Shown: positions 34,252 to 43,321 of the stretch, piece after piece
Layout of the letters: the number at the start of each line of letters is the position of its first letter
Position numbering within the stretch: the stretch's first letter is position 1
NCBI GenBank assembly: GCA_965225955.1
Contig: CBDDBX010000042.1
Coordinates: 17,112-81,111, forward strand
Direction of reading: 5' to 3'
DNA from: CBDDBX01 sp965225955
Lineage (GTDB): Bacteria > Acidobacteriota > Aminicenantia > UBA2199
Length of the DNA stretch: 64,000 nucleotides
The notes under the pieces: generated by a model
What the model was told of the DNA's origin: nothing
What the model saw: the letters and a program-made list of their open reading frames with translations, nothing else
Database searches by the model: none
Made by a program: the position numbers and the translations under genes

Positions 34252-35269
34252 ATGGATGTCAAAAAAATCTATACAGTTCTATTAAGAGCTGCTGCGTCTG
34301 CTTCAGCAGGTATTCTGGTACTACTCTTTGTTACCACAATCCTTAACAGCAGAGTATCTTCCTCTCAGAACCACTATTTCGATATAGCAATAGGCTTCAT
34401 TCTTGCAACCGAAGGTTTAATCATAATGGATCGCCTGCTGAACAGAAAAGTACCCTGGTTTTCCAGATTCAGATTACGTCTGGTTATGCAGGTTTCTCTC
34501 AGTATTACGTGGCTATTCTCAATTTCTATAGTTCTGTTTTTTAAAAGTTACGACAACATTCTTTCAGAAGAGATAAATACAAGAGGCTTCATACTTTCAA
34601 TAATATTTTGGAATAGTATTTCTTTTTATGATCAACTCCGTACTTGTAACAAGAACCTTTCTTAAAGACCGGCAGAAGAGAGAACTGGAGAGAGAGAAAC
34701 TTAAAGCAGAGAAACTCAGATCAGACTACAACATCCTTCAGAATCAGTTGAATCCTCACTTCCTGTTTAACAGCCTGAACGTACTTCTTTCAGAAATAAG
34801 GCTGAACCGTGAAGCTGCAGTAACTTATTGTGAGAGTCTTTCTGATGTATATCGTTACGTACTTCAGAGCCGGAAAAAAGACACTGTAAGTCTCAGAACC
34901 GAAAGAGATGCTTTTGAAAAGCATCTGTATCTTCAGCAGGTGCGGTTTGGCAATAGCATAGTAATAGAAAATAATGTTGAAGACTACATGCTGGACTACG
35001 AGATCCCTCCTATGACAGTGCAGATACTTGTTGAGAATGCTATTAAGCACAATATTATTTCAGAATCCAGGCCTCTCTACATAGATGTTATGATTCATGG
35101 TAAAGAGCTGACTGTTAAAAATAATCTTCAGTTAAGAAGTGATGTTGTATCCACAGGGATAGGTTTAAAAAACATTGAGCAGAGATACTCCCTCTTAACT
35201 GACCGTAAAGTGAAAATAGAGAAATCTGAGGAATACTTCTCTGTAACTATCCCTCTTCTGGGGGATTAA
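34252..35269 (+). pseudogene. Second LytS-type sensor kinase, frameshifted
   Basis: Paralogue of the kinase at 31847. It is read as two frames: 34252-34665 (membrane part) and 34628-35269 (linker, QNQLNPHFLFNSLNVLLSEI block and ATPase part). Removing one T from the run at 34606-34609 joins them through IIFGIVFLFMINSVLVTRTF, exactly as in the intact copy, for a full length of about 338 residues. No response regulator follows; the gene ends before a terminator. It may be a working kinase with a sequencing indel, or a recently disabled duplicate. If functional it may share the LytTR regulator upstream. Confidence 0.8.
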
Positions 35270-35280
35270 TATGATAAGGA

Positions 35281-35317
35281 GGGGTGGATAGAACATCCAC
35301 CCTGTATTTTTTTTATT
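35281..35317 (+). terminator. Intrinsic terminator after the second kinase
   Basis: Plus-strand stem GGGTGGAT/ATCCACCC with an AGAAC loop, followed by TGTATTTTTTTTATT. A textbook rho-independent terminator, 12 bases after the stop. Confidence 0.9.
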
Positions 35318-35335
35318 AGTATTTTTAACTGTTTA

Positions 35336-36343
35336 TCAGGAGTTTACGATATCAATTACACTCAACTCCCACTCTTCTTCATCTTCATTCTCAACAATCT
35401 GATGGATCTTTCCTTCTTTAAAGAAGTAAGGTGCAATATTCATTGCATTCTCCATTGCAATTGGATAGAAGCCTCTCTTTATCTCTTTTCCTTTGGCATT
35501 GCACAGAATCACTTCCCTTTTACCATCTTTCACATTCCAGGTAATAATACATAGCTTTCCTGCATCTCCAGCCATAGACATAACACCAGGGAAAAACTCA
35601 GGAAACTGCATTCTGTCCTTCATTCTGTTGTAGAAGTTACCGAATCTCAGTTTGAAGTATTCTCTTATATCTTCGTTATCAGAATCAGTAAGCTCTCTTT
35701 TGGTTATTTTAATTTCAGAAGCGCCAAAAGATTTACCACTCTTATCAGCACTGTTGATTACCCCTTTATCTGCGTCAAACCAGAATATTCTGTCTTTAAC
35801 TCCCGCATACTTAATAGACTGTCCAAATATATTGAAACCTCTGCTACGATTTCTACTCCATGCAGCAAGCTCCTTCACATTGTCGTATTTTCCATCCAGC
35901 CATACAAACTTAACAACAAAACCATTATCTGCACGGGCAAACATTGTTCCAAGAAATCCCCCCTTAAAAGGAGTGAGAGGAGAGGTTCTTTTTCCGATTT
36001 TATTCTCTTTTAAATATTTACCTGTTTTAGAGAAAAAGAGATGGCGTCTGGCATTATAGATCTGCAGATTGTCTTCAAGTGGATTTACTATTATCTGGGG
36101 AGAGCCCCGTCTGCCAGCCTGAAACTCACCAGGACCGCTACCCTTTTTGCCAAACTCCCCTGTTTTACTGTAATCCTTAAGAGAGAATATTTTTACCGCT
36201 GCTCCATCAACAACATACAGATTAGTACTATCAGCAGTTATATAAGAAGGCTTACCCAGTCCTTCGAGTTCAATATTTTCTGCATTCAGGTTGAATCCCC
36301 AAATAGCTGTGATCAAAATAAAAAATAGTGCAATTTTCTTCAT
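35336..36343 (-). CDS. Secreted 6-bladed beta-propeller protein, copy 1
   Basis: A 335-residue exported protein: signal peptide MKKIALFFILITAIWGFNLN, then repeated YWTD/NHL-like blades (GKPSYITADSTNLYVVDGAA, YSKTGEFGKKGSGPGEF). This matches the 6-bladed beta-propeller family common in Bacteroidota and relatives. Function unknown. The ATG at 36343 follows GGAGGCTTAT; the longer frame adds four unrelated residues. It is a paralogue of the next gene, sharing GKKGSGPGEFQ, the YNARRHLFF/FNSRRHLFF block, and an acidic C-terminus (ENEDEEEWEL). Confidence 0.85.
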   Translation of the reverse strand: MKKIALFFILITAIWGFNLNAENIELEGLGKPSYITADSTNLYVVDGAAVKIFSLKDYSKTGEFGKKGSGPGEFQAGRRGSPQIIVNPLEDNLQIYNARRHLFFSKTGKYLKENKIGKRTSPLTPFKGGFLGTMFARADNGFVVKFVWLDGKYDNVKELAAWSRNRSRGFNIFGQSIKYAGVKDRIFWFDADKGVINSADKSGKSFGASEIKITKRELTDSDNEDIREYFKLRFGNFYNRMKDRMQFPEFFPGVMSMAGDAGKLCIITWNVKDGKREVILCNAKGKEIKRGFYPIAMENAMNIAPYFFKEGKIHQIVENEDEEEWELSVIDIVNS

Positions 36344-36396
36344 ATAAGCCTCCATACAAGTAGTTTATACGGAGTCATATATTAAAGAGTTATTAT

Positions 36397-36429
36397 AAAA
36401 GCCCGCAGACAGAGAGCCTGCAGGCTTTA
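36397..36429 (-). terminator. Intrinsic terminator after propeller copy 2
   Basis: Minus-strand stem AAAGCCTGCAGG/CTGCGGGCTTTT (one mismatch) with an eight-base loop and a following TTTTATAAT. It lies 20 bases after the stop of the gene at 36450. Confidence 0.8.
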
Positions 36430-36449
36430 TATTGTGTGTGTATTCTGAG

Positions 36450-37466
36450 TCAGATCAGTTTTGTTGAGTGGAGATCCCACTCTTCTGTGTCATCATTTTC
36501 AATTAACTGGTAGAAAGTACCAGCTTTTATATCAAAAGGATATGGTGCAACAGCAGACACCATCTCCATCTTTATATGGATCTTCTTAACAAGCTTTCCC
36601 TCTTTATTATAAACAAAAGTCAGGTTCCCTTTATCAGTTGAACTCCAGGTTATCAGATAGAGATATTTCCCATCAGCCTTAACCCCAATAAATGAAGGAT
36701 ATTTGGAGGGAATATCCATAAATCTGCTTACCCTCTTGAATCTATCTGCCCCAAGCATATCTTTATAATACTCTTTAATACCTTTTACCTTTGCAGCAGT
36801 AAGATCAGGACGTTCAAAGTCTACCTCAATATCACCGTGCTTAACGCTGTTTCTGTCGTATATAGCCAGTTTAGGTTTAGTACGATCAGCAAGGTAGATT
36901 CTGTTTCCAATTGTTGTATAGGCAGGGTTCCTGCCAAATATACTGAAACGTCTGCTGGCATCAAGTTCCAGAGACTTAATAGGAGCACCGGATTTATACT
37001 CTTTATCAAACCAGAGAAACTTCATAAAAAACTTATTGTTCTGTCTCCCAAACTGGGTTCCAAGATAACCACCTTCAAAAGGAGCCAGAGCTGAAGTTCT
37101 TTTACCAATATTCTGCTCTCTTATATATTTACCCTCTTTAGTAAAAAAGAGATGTCTTCTGCTGTTAAAAACTACAATATTATCTCCATCAGGATAGACA
37201 ATAATTGGTGAAACACTACCACCTCTTCGTCTTCCACTCTGAAATTCTCCGGGTCCACTTCCGGCTTTACCGAAACTAACCTTTCTGCTGAAATCCTTAC
37301 GGGAAAAAACATTAACTGTAATACCGTCAGTAATAAAAATATCCTCAGGTGTAACGGTTATTGCTGATGGGTTATTGAGGCCTTCCAGTTCTACTGGTTC
37401 CTCAGCTTTAAGGGAGTATCCTGTGCAGAGAACTCCCAGGATGATTGTTAAGATTAAATACTTCAT
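36450..37466 (-). CDS. Secreted 6-bladed beta-propeller protein, copy 2
   Basis: A 338-residue exported protein with signal peptide MKYLILTIILGVLCTGYSLK and blades similar to the previous gene (GLNNPSAITVTPEDIFITDG, GKAGSGPGEFQSGRR). The start at 37466 follows GGAAAGGAGAAAGGT; the frame reaches back to 37553 without a second ribosome site. It lies before its paralogue in transcription order, but a terminator separates them. A third related gene is at 58581. Role unknown; possibly a surface or periplasmic binding scaffold. Confidence 0.84.
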   Translation of the reverse strand: MKYLILTIILGVLCTGYSLKAEEPVELEGLNNPSAITVTPEDIFITDGITVNVFSRKDFSRKVSFGKAGSGPGEFQSGRRRGGSVSPIIVYPDGDNIVVFNSRRHLFFTKEGKYIREQNIGKRTSALAPFEGGYLGTQFGRQNNKFFMKFLWFDKEYKSGAPIKSLELDASRRFSIFGRNPAYTTIGNRIYLADRTKPKLAIYDRNSVKHGDIEVDFERPDLTAAKVKGIKEYYKDMLGADRFKRVSRFMDIPSKYPSFIGVKADGKYLYLITWSSTDKGNLTFVYNKEGKLVKKIHIKMEMVSAVAPYPFDIKAGTFYQLIENDDTEEWDLHSTKLI

Positions 37467-37535
37467 ACCTTTCTCCTTTCCGGGAACTAAAAAAGGTATA
37501 ACATTATTGAGAAAAAAACCTTGCAGTTTTTTTGA

Positions 37536-37562
37536 AAGATCCGGTGAATTCACCGGATCTTA
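37536..37562 (-). terminator. Intrinsic terminator after proS
   Basis: Perfect eleven-base stem AAGATCCGGTG/CACCGGATCTT with an AATT loop on the minus strand, followed by TCAAAAAAAC. It lies 16 bases after the proS stop. Confidence 0.75.
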
Positions 37563-37577
37563 TATATTGATATTATT

Positions 37578-39266
37578 TTATGCTAGTTCTTTTAGTTTAT
37601 CGTAGAGCTCATCCAGGGAAACATTATATCTTTCACCTGTTTTTCTGATCTTAAGCTCAACATTGCCTTCTTTAAGGTTTCTGTCCCCTACAATTACCTG
37701 AACTGGTAATCCCATCAGATCAGCATCATTAAACTTAAAACCTGCCTGAGCGTCTCTGCGATCATCGTAGAGGACTTCATAACCAGCTTCGTTGAGTTTG
37801 CTGTAGATCTCTTCACAGGCTTCAGATACGATATCTTTCTTCATATTGAGACCAATCAGATGAAAATCGAAAGGCTGGATATCTTTATTATCCCATACAA
37901 TACCTCTGTCATCGTAATTCTGCTCAACATAACATGCAAAAAGTCTCTCGACACCGATACCATAACTACCCATAACAATTGGCTTCTCTTTACCATCTTC
38001 ATCCAGGAAGTAGGCTTTGAGGCCTTCAGTATATTTTGTACCCAGTTTAAAAATATGACCCAGCTCAATTGCTTTGAATACACTGAATACTTCGCCACAT
38101 TTTGGACACTTCTCACCGGACTGTACAATTCTGAAATCTGTAAATTCGATATTTTCAACATCTCTTTCCAGATCAATTCCACCAATATGGAAGTCGTTCT
38201 TATTGGCACCACTATACAGATTGTTTAAACCTTTCAGGCGATTATCTGCAACAACTCTGCCATTAAAACCAATTGGTCCGATTGAACCGGCATCTGCACC
38301 GGAAATCTCTTTCAGCTCGTCTGTATGTGCAGGACGAACTGCTGAACCAAAGAATATCTCAAGTTTACTCTCATTAACTTCATCATTACCAAGCATAAGA
38401 ATAAGTACTGGCTTTTCATCAACCATGTATACTCTGGATTTAGCACATGCAGTTTCTTCAATTTTCAGGAACTCACACAGCTCATCGATAGTACGGACTC
38501 CGGGAGTTTCAATCTCTTCAACAGCTTTGCTTTCACCGGCTCTTTCAATTTTTTCAACAACAGATTCTGCAACTTCAACATTGGCAGCATAACCACACTT
38601 TTCACAATGAGCTACAATATCTTCACCTGCATCGGATTTAACCATGAACTCTTCAGATTTACTTCCACCCATGGCACCACTTGATGCACCTACAACAAAA
38701 TATTTCACACCACATCTGTCAAAAATCGTACGATATGCGTTATCCATTGCATCATATGATTTATCAAGACCTTCAAAATCCCTGTCAAAAGAGTAGGCAT
38801 CTTTCATAAGAAACTGTCTGCCTCTGATAACGCCACTTCTGGGACGTGCTTCATTACGGAATTTTGTCTGAATCTGATACCAGTTCTGTGGCATATCTTT
38901 GTATGATTTTATCTCACCTTTTGCGTGAAAAGCCATAATCTCTTCATGAGTTGGAGCCAGTACATAATCTCTGTTTTTGAGGTGGAACATAGTATCCCCG
39001 AAAGCTTCAACTCTGTCTGTAGCTTCCCATATCTCTTTTGGATTAAGTGCAGGTAAATGAAACTCCTGGCCTCCGGCTCTGTTTATCTCTTCCCTGATTA
39101 CCTCAGATATTTTTTTGATTACCTTGTAACCAACCGGGAGAAAAGAGTAGATACCAGCTGAAAGCATTCTGACAAGACCTGCTCTAAGCATGAGGATATG
39201 ACTGATGATTACTGCATCAGCAGGTGATTCTTTAAGAGTTGGTATAAATGTTTTACTTATTCTCAT
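37578..39266 (-). CDS. proS: Prolyl-tRNA synthetase ProS (bacterial type)
   Basis: A 562-residue class II synthetase that charges tRNA-Pro. Class II motifs are visible: LPVGYKVIKKISEVIREEIN RAGGQE region, YQIQTKFRNEARPRSGVIRG (motif 2), and VMGSYGIGVERLFA (motif 3). An inserted YbaK-like editing domain sits at about residues 225-400, and the anticodon-binding domain is at the C-terminus (GNVELKIRKTGERYNVSLDE). The ATG at 39266 has an AAGGAAAATC site; the frame extends 46 codons further upstream without family similarity. Normal length for the family. Confidence 0.96.
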   Translation of the reverse strand: MRISKTFIPTLKESPADAVIISHILMLRAGLVRMLSAGIYSFLPVGYKVIKKISEVIREEINRAGGQEFHLPALNPKEIWEATDRVEAFGDTMFHLKNRDYVLAPTHEEIMAFHAKGEIKSYKDMPQNWYQIQTKFRNEARPRSGVIRGRQFLMKDAYSFDRDFEGLDKSYDAMDNAYRTIFDRCGVKYFVVGASSGAMGGSKSEEFMVKSDAGEDIVAHCEKCGYAANVEVAESVVEKIERAGESKAVEEIETPGVRTIDELCEFLKIEETACAKSRVYMVDEKPVLILMLGNDEVNESKLEIFFGSAVRPAHTDELKEISGADAGSIGPIGFNGRVVADNRLKGLNNLYSGANKNDFHIGGIDLERDVENIEFTDFRIVQSGEKCPKCGEVFSVFKAIELGHIFKLGTKYTEGLKAYFLDEDGKEKPIVMGSYGIGVERLFACYVEQNYDDRGIVWDNKDIQPFDFHLIGLNMKKDIVSEACEEIYSKLNEAGYEVLYDDRRDAQAGFKFNDADLMGLPVQVIVGDRNLKEGNVELKIRKTGERYNVSLDELYDKLKELA

Positions 39267-39375
39267 GATTTTCCTTCTTAAATTTATGTCAGGTTTTATA
39301 CCTGCAACTGGAGATTGTATATAATTACCCCTCTCAATGCAACTACCGGGCAACTTAAAGCTACCTGTCAGGAGC

Positions 39376-39834
39376 TTAATCGAAGAGCGAGATAATTCCC
39401 GCAAATCCCAGATAGAATATGAAAGTTCCCAGAATACAGCCGGAAAAGATTATCAGAAAAGCTCTGCTCTTATTAAATCTCATGGAGATAGCCATAATAC
39501 TTCCCGCCAGAGCTCCTCCCCCATAAGGCAGTGATGAGATAAGAAACAGCCCCCAGGCTCCTTTTTTTCTGAAATAGAGGGTAAGTTTTCCAGGTGGTCT
39601 CTCTTTTCTCCAGCGTCTGAATATATCCATAAGTTTCTGAATCCATTTTATATTCTTAACTGCATACTCAAAGAAATTGAGCAGTACAAGAGCCTGTATA
39701 AAGTCACTTATTATTACAAGAAGAGATATTTCAAGAAGATTGAACTTCAGAACCAGACCATAAGGAAAAGAACCTCTTCTTCCCAGAAGATACTGCACAC
39801 CAAGAAAAGAGGCTACACGCAAAAATAACTCCAT
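39376..39834 (-). CDS. Small multidrug-export-like membrane protein (COG2426 type)
   Basis: A 152-residue protein with three to four membrane segments and the Gly-rich block SSLPYGGGALAGSIMAISMR, typical of the poorly characterised Sm_multidrug_ex (PF06695) family. The N-terminal GRRGSFPYGLVLKF also fits. Export function in this family is by name only. The ribosome site is weak (CTGATGGAG). Confidence 0.7.
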   Translation of the reverse strand: MELFLRVASFLGVQYLLGRRGSFPYGLVLKFNLLEISLLVIISDFIQALVLLNFFEYAVKNIKWIQKLMDIFRRWRKERPPGKLTLYFRKKGAWGLFLISSLPYGGGALAGSIMAISMRFNKSRAFLIIFSGCILGTFIFYLGFAGIISLFD

Positions 39835-40116
39835 CAGGTAAAATTACCACAGACAGAAATCTCTGTCTACAAACCAGAATCACACCAGAAAAGTCCCCCA
39901 GTCCAGATTAATTTTCCTATTTTTATCTCTTAAGGAAACATTTGTTTTTTTAACTATAACCTTAATACCTGATCACTGTTCACAACAGAAGTCCATCGTA
40001 TGGAACTCCCGCTTCACAGATCTCCCTGATTGAATTCTTAATAAAAAAATTCCCTGTTAACAAAATTAACTGTTACAGATACAGAAGATTCCCGACAATG
40101 TTTCTACAGAAAGAGG

Positions 40117-41397
40117 TTAGTCAGATACTATCCTGGCTCTTATAATAAAAGAGTCCCCTTCCCACTCTTTCAGGTCCAGAATACCTCCCTGGTTTAACTT
40201 CAGGTTTTTAAAAAGCAGTTTCATAGTCCACGGATCATACACATCCACAGAGTCCAGTTTTACTCTGCTTTTCAATACCAGATCTGCAGCCCCCGGAATA
40301 AGAGTCCATACATCTTTACCAATAGCCCGACCTCTTATTCTGACAGCTTTACCTTCAGAAATATCAAAAACACCCCTGTCTACACTGTTTATAAATTCCC
40401 CGGATAACAGTTTTCTCAAAATCCCGGTTTCACGCAATCCCGGCATTAACTTATCGCTGAACACTTCCGGCACTTTAAGATCAATTCCAACTCCTGCAGC
40501 ACAGTGATAGACATACATCGGTAGCTCCATACTCCAGGCATAGGCAGCTGCCATAACCAGTCTGTCAGCTCTTGTTTCTGACATTATACTTGCTCCGGGT
40601 CCTACTGGTTCATTACTGCTCACAGGGATAACACCCACATCACATGAAGCAAGTATTCTGTATATGTCTTCACAATCCACAACAGGCTCCCATCCATTAA
40701 GCAGGTCGGTTCTTCTGCTAAAGTGAAAAGTAACTACATCCGCATCTCTGCTATAGATCTTATTAATAGCTTCAATGCTCTTCTCTTCAGGTGCACTTAC
40801 AGAAACAGGAATATTCATGCCGGTCTTTTCAAGAAGTCTTCTGGTATAGAGAGTCAGTTTCTTAAGAGCCTCTTCTTTAAGGTTCTGGGTAGGATGATAC
40901 CACTCATTTGCAAGTTCAATCATAATAACCTTTCTGCTTCTGAAAACACCTGTACCATCTTTTGTATTAATAATATCTCTAAAGACTCTGCTGGTAAAAT
41001 CCCTTAACTCTTCATAAGAGCCCATATTTTTCATAGATGCAGTAGAAGTAAAAATAGTTATCTGAACCCTGAGCCCGGATCTCCAGGTCTCATCAAGCAG
41101 ATACCTGAACCCCTCCCAGTAACCTTTTGAATCGGGAATAATTTCTCTCTCTACAGGCCATGTGCCAGAACCATCATCTTTAATCATAGCAACAACTCTT
41201 ATATAATCTACGCCACAATCTTTTAAATAACTGAGGTTCTTCTTTAATAGAGTCCTGTTCTGAATTGAGTGGCGAAGTGCCTGAAAATAGGTAACTCCCA
41301 GCCCCATTTCCACAGGTTTCCTCCCAACAATCTTACTGACTGCTGATTCAGGTATCAGTAGTAGTAAACACCAGAATATAAGAATGCCTGATTTCAC
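40117..41397 (-). CDS. Secreted TIM-barrel glycoside hydrolase-like protein
   Basis: A 426-residue exported protein with signal peptide KSGILIFWCLLLLIPESAVS. The body resembles clan GH-A barrels: RVVAMIKDDGSGTWPVE near strand 3, an Asn-Glu pair at the end of a strand (IMIELANEWYHP, the usual acid/base position) and a second acidic site (VIPVSSNEPVGPG) as candidate nucleophile. A short beta-sandwich-like C-terminus follows. I cannot assign a GH family or substrate. A DUF1648 gene lies 23 bases upstream in the same direction, perhaps co-transcribed. Confidence 0.65.
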   Translation of the reverse strand: MKSGILIFWCLLLLIPESAVSKIVGRKPVEMGLGVTYFQALRHSIQNRTLLKKNLSYLKDCGVDYIRVVAMIKDDGSGTWPVEREIIPDSKGYWEGFRYLLDETWRSGLRVQITIFTSTASMKNMGSYEELRDFTSRVFRDIINTKDGTGVFRSRKVIMIELANEWYHPTQNLKEEALKKLTLYTRRLLEKTGMNIPVSVSAPEEKSIEAINKIYSRDADVVTFHFSRRTDLLNGWEPVVDCEDIYRILASCDVGVIPVSSNEPVGPGASIMSETRADRLVMAAAYAWSMELPMYVYHCAAGVGIDLKVPEVFSDKLMPGLRETGILRKLLSGEFINSVDRGVFDISEGKAVRIRGRAIGKDVWTLIPGAADLVLKSRVKLDSVDVYDPWTMKLLFKNLKLNQGGILDLKEWEGDSFIIRARIVSD

Positions 41398-41420
41398 ATT
41401 TACTCCTGCTTTATATTAAG

Positions 41421-41960
41421 TTACCTCTTATAAGGTTTTGCAATATTATATAATCGGATCATGTAGAAAACAGAAACTCCTGTTACAACGAATATAAGGA
41501 TAATATATATCCAGGGCTCAAAACCTCCCCCATAAGATCGACCTTCCATTGCGGATCTGACAATTCTGAAAAACATATAGAGAAATATGGAATTAACTGA
41601 TGACATAATTCCTCTGATGGATTCACAGAGAGTTTGTATATAGGAGATTTTATCCTCTTCTCTCATATCCCTGACATACTCTTTACCTGGAGAGTTAACC
41701 AGCATACTTATCCTACCCTTTTTCTCGCAGTAGAGAGCAATCATATATAACCCTGCATTAAGAAGCAGAAGAACCAGAAACATTATAAGAACCGAGCTCT
41801 TATGCCCCCAACCGTCGATTTCTCCTCTCAGATTAAAGTGTATAGGTATGCGGTCACTCAGGTCAGAATAGTTCAGAATAGCCAGCTGAAATATTCCCAC
41901 CATAATAATTCCATTAACCAGATCATAAATTTTTGAAGTTGAATTCCTTTCTATTCCCAT
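41421..41960 (-). CDS. DUF1648 membrane protein
   Basis: A 179-residue protein with four membrane segments. The N-terminal block SDRIPIHFNLRGEIDGWGHK, following the first helix, is the signature of DUF1648 proteins, some of which (SdpI, YhdP-like) confer immunity to peptide toxins. Nothing nearby suggests that role here. It probably heads a two-gene transcript with the glycosidase-like gene. Confidence 0.75.
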   Translation of the reverse strand: MGIERNSTSKIYDLVNGIIMVGIFQLAILNYSDLSDRIPIHFNLRGEIDGWGHKSSVLIMFLVLLLLNAGLYMIALYCEKKGRISMLVNSPGKEYVRDMREEDKISYIQTLCESIRGIMSSVNSIFLYMFFRIVRSAMEGRSYGGGFEPWIYIILIFVVTGVSVFYMIRLYNIAKPYKR

Positions 41961-42131
41961 TCTGTACCTCTCACTTCGTATTTACGGTTATAAGTACTGA
42001 CTTCGCATATATTGTTACAATACCAAAGCCACCTCTTTTCATCAAGACATTCTGCAGGCGCGGTTCTGAAAACATACCACCGTTCTATATTAAGATTTGA
42101 CTGTATATCACCATAGAGATATCATTTGCAG

Positions 42132-43262
42132 ATGATAAAAGTAGTTGTTGACAACAAGATACCCTTTACAGATCAGTTCAATCATCGGGATTTTGAATTC
42201 AGATATCTTCCGGGAGGATCAATATCTCCGGCAGATATAAAAGATGCCGATGCAATGATTATCAGAACAAGAACTAAATGTAATCACCAGCTTCTGGCAA
42301 ACTCATCTGTGAAATTTATTGCTTCTGCAACAATTGGTTTTGACCATATAGATACAGAGTATTGCAGAACTGCCGGCATCACATGGACAAATGCTCCAGG
42401 CTGTAATTCAGGTTCAGTTATGCAGTATGTTGCAGCGTCCCTGTGCCATATTTCTTTAACAGAACAGATTAACCTGAAAGGAAGCAGACTGGGAATTATA
42501 GGTGTTGGAAACGTTGGTAGTAAAGTAGCTTCCTTTGCCAGAGCAGCAGGTATGATACCACTACTCAATGACCCTCCCAGAGAGAGAAATGAAGGCGGTG
42601 ACTTTATCAGCCTTGAACATATCGCCTCTGAAGCGGATTTTATAACAATTCATGCTCCTCTCAACAGTGAGGGGCCTGACCCCACATACCATCTGATTAA
42701 TAACAGATTTTTAAATAATCTCAGGAAAAAACCTGTACTTATCAATTCTGCAAGAGGAGAGATAGTAGAAACCAATGCTCTTATATCAGCTGTTAAGAGT
42801 AGAAAAGTAAGTGCTTCTGTAAATGATTGCTGGGAATATGAACCTGATATCTCCAGAGAGCTTCTGGATAAATCAGTATTGGCAACTCCCCATATTGCAG
42901 GATACTCAAAAGATGGAAAAGCTGAAGGTACAGCTATGAGTATCAATGCTCTTATGAGATTTTTCGGATATGGAGATATCAGATGGTTTCCTGCAGAAGT
43001 TCCGGTTCCTACAGAACCTGTTATAGATCTTACTGGTGTATCAGAACCTGAAGAGGCTCTCAAATCAGCGATTCTTCATACATATCCAATAAAAAAGGAT
43101 GATCTGGAATTAAGAGAAGATCCTGCTATTTTTGAAAAACTCAGAGGAGACTATCCTGTTAGAAGAGAGTTTGGTGCTTACAGAATCACTGGCGTAGAGA
43201 GTCAGGAGATCAGCGAAATTCTCATAAAAGCCGGATTCAGAACTCCTGGCCCCGGATTTTGA
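42132..43262 (+). CDS. pdxB: Erythronate-4-phosphate dehydrogenase PdxB
   Basis: A 376-residue D-2-hydroxyacid dehydrogenase-family enzyme of vitamin B6 (pyridoxal phosphate) synthesis. Diagnostic stretches are VVDNKIPFTDQF at the N-terminus, SATIGFDHIDTEYC, TNAPGCNSGSVMQYVAASL, the NAD-binding GIIGVGNVGSKVA, and the catalytic-region NSARGEIVET and PHIAGYSKDGKAEGT. The last 90 residues form the PdxB dimerisation domain. The ATG at 42132 is preferred to a TTG two codons upstream. No other B6 genes are nearby. Confidence 0.93.
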   Translation: MIKVVVDNKIPFTDQFNHRDFEFRYLPGGSISPADIKDADAMIIRTRTKCNHQLLANSSVKFIASATIGFDHIDTEYCRTAGITWTNAPGCNSGSVMQYVAASLCHISLTEQINLKGSRLGIIGVGNVGSKVASFARAAGMIPLLNDPPRERNEGGDFISLEHIASEADFITIHAPLNSEGPDPTYHLINNRFLNNLRKKPVLINSARGEIVETNALISAVKSRKVSASVNDCWEYEPDISRELLDKSVLATPHIAGYSKDGKAEGTAMSINALMRFFGYGDIRWFPAEVPVPTEPVIDLTGVSEPEEALKSAILHTYPIKKDDLELREDPAIFEKLRGDYPVRREFGAYRITGVESQEISEILIKAGFRTPGPGF

Positions 43263-43275
43263 GTTTTTCTGTTAA

Positions 43276-43312
43276 AAAAGAGAGAGTCGCCATTGCAGGC
43301 GACTCTATATTG
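43276..43312 (-). terminator. Intrinsic terminator after the M16 peptidase pair
   Basis: Stem AGAGTCGCC/GGCGACTCT with a six-base loop. On the minus strand it is followed by CTCTTTTTTAAC, ten bases after the M16 stop. On the plus strand it could also help end pdxB. Confidence 0.85.
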
Positions 43313-43321
43313 AAAATATGA

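Noticed and set aside
41421..41960. DUF1648 protein as immunity factor for the RiPP products
   Set aside because: Some DUF1648 relatives give peptide immunity, but this gene is far from the array and paired with a glycosidase-like gene.
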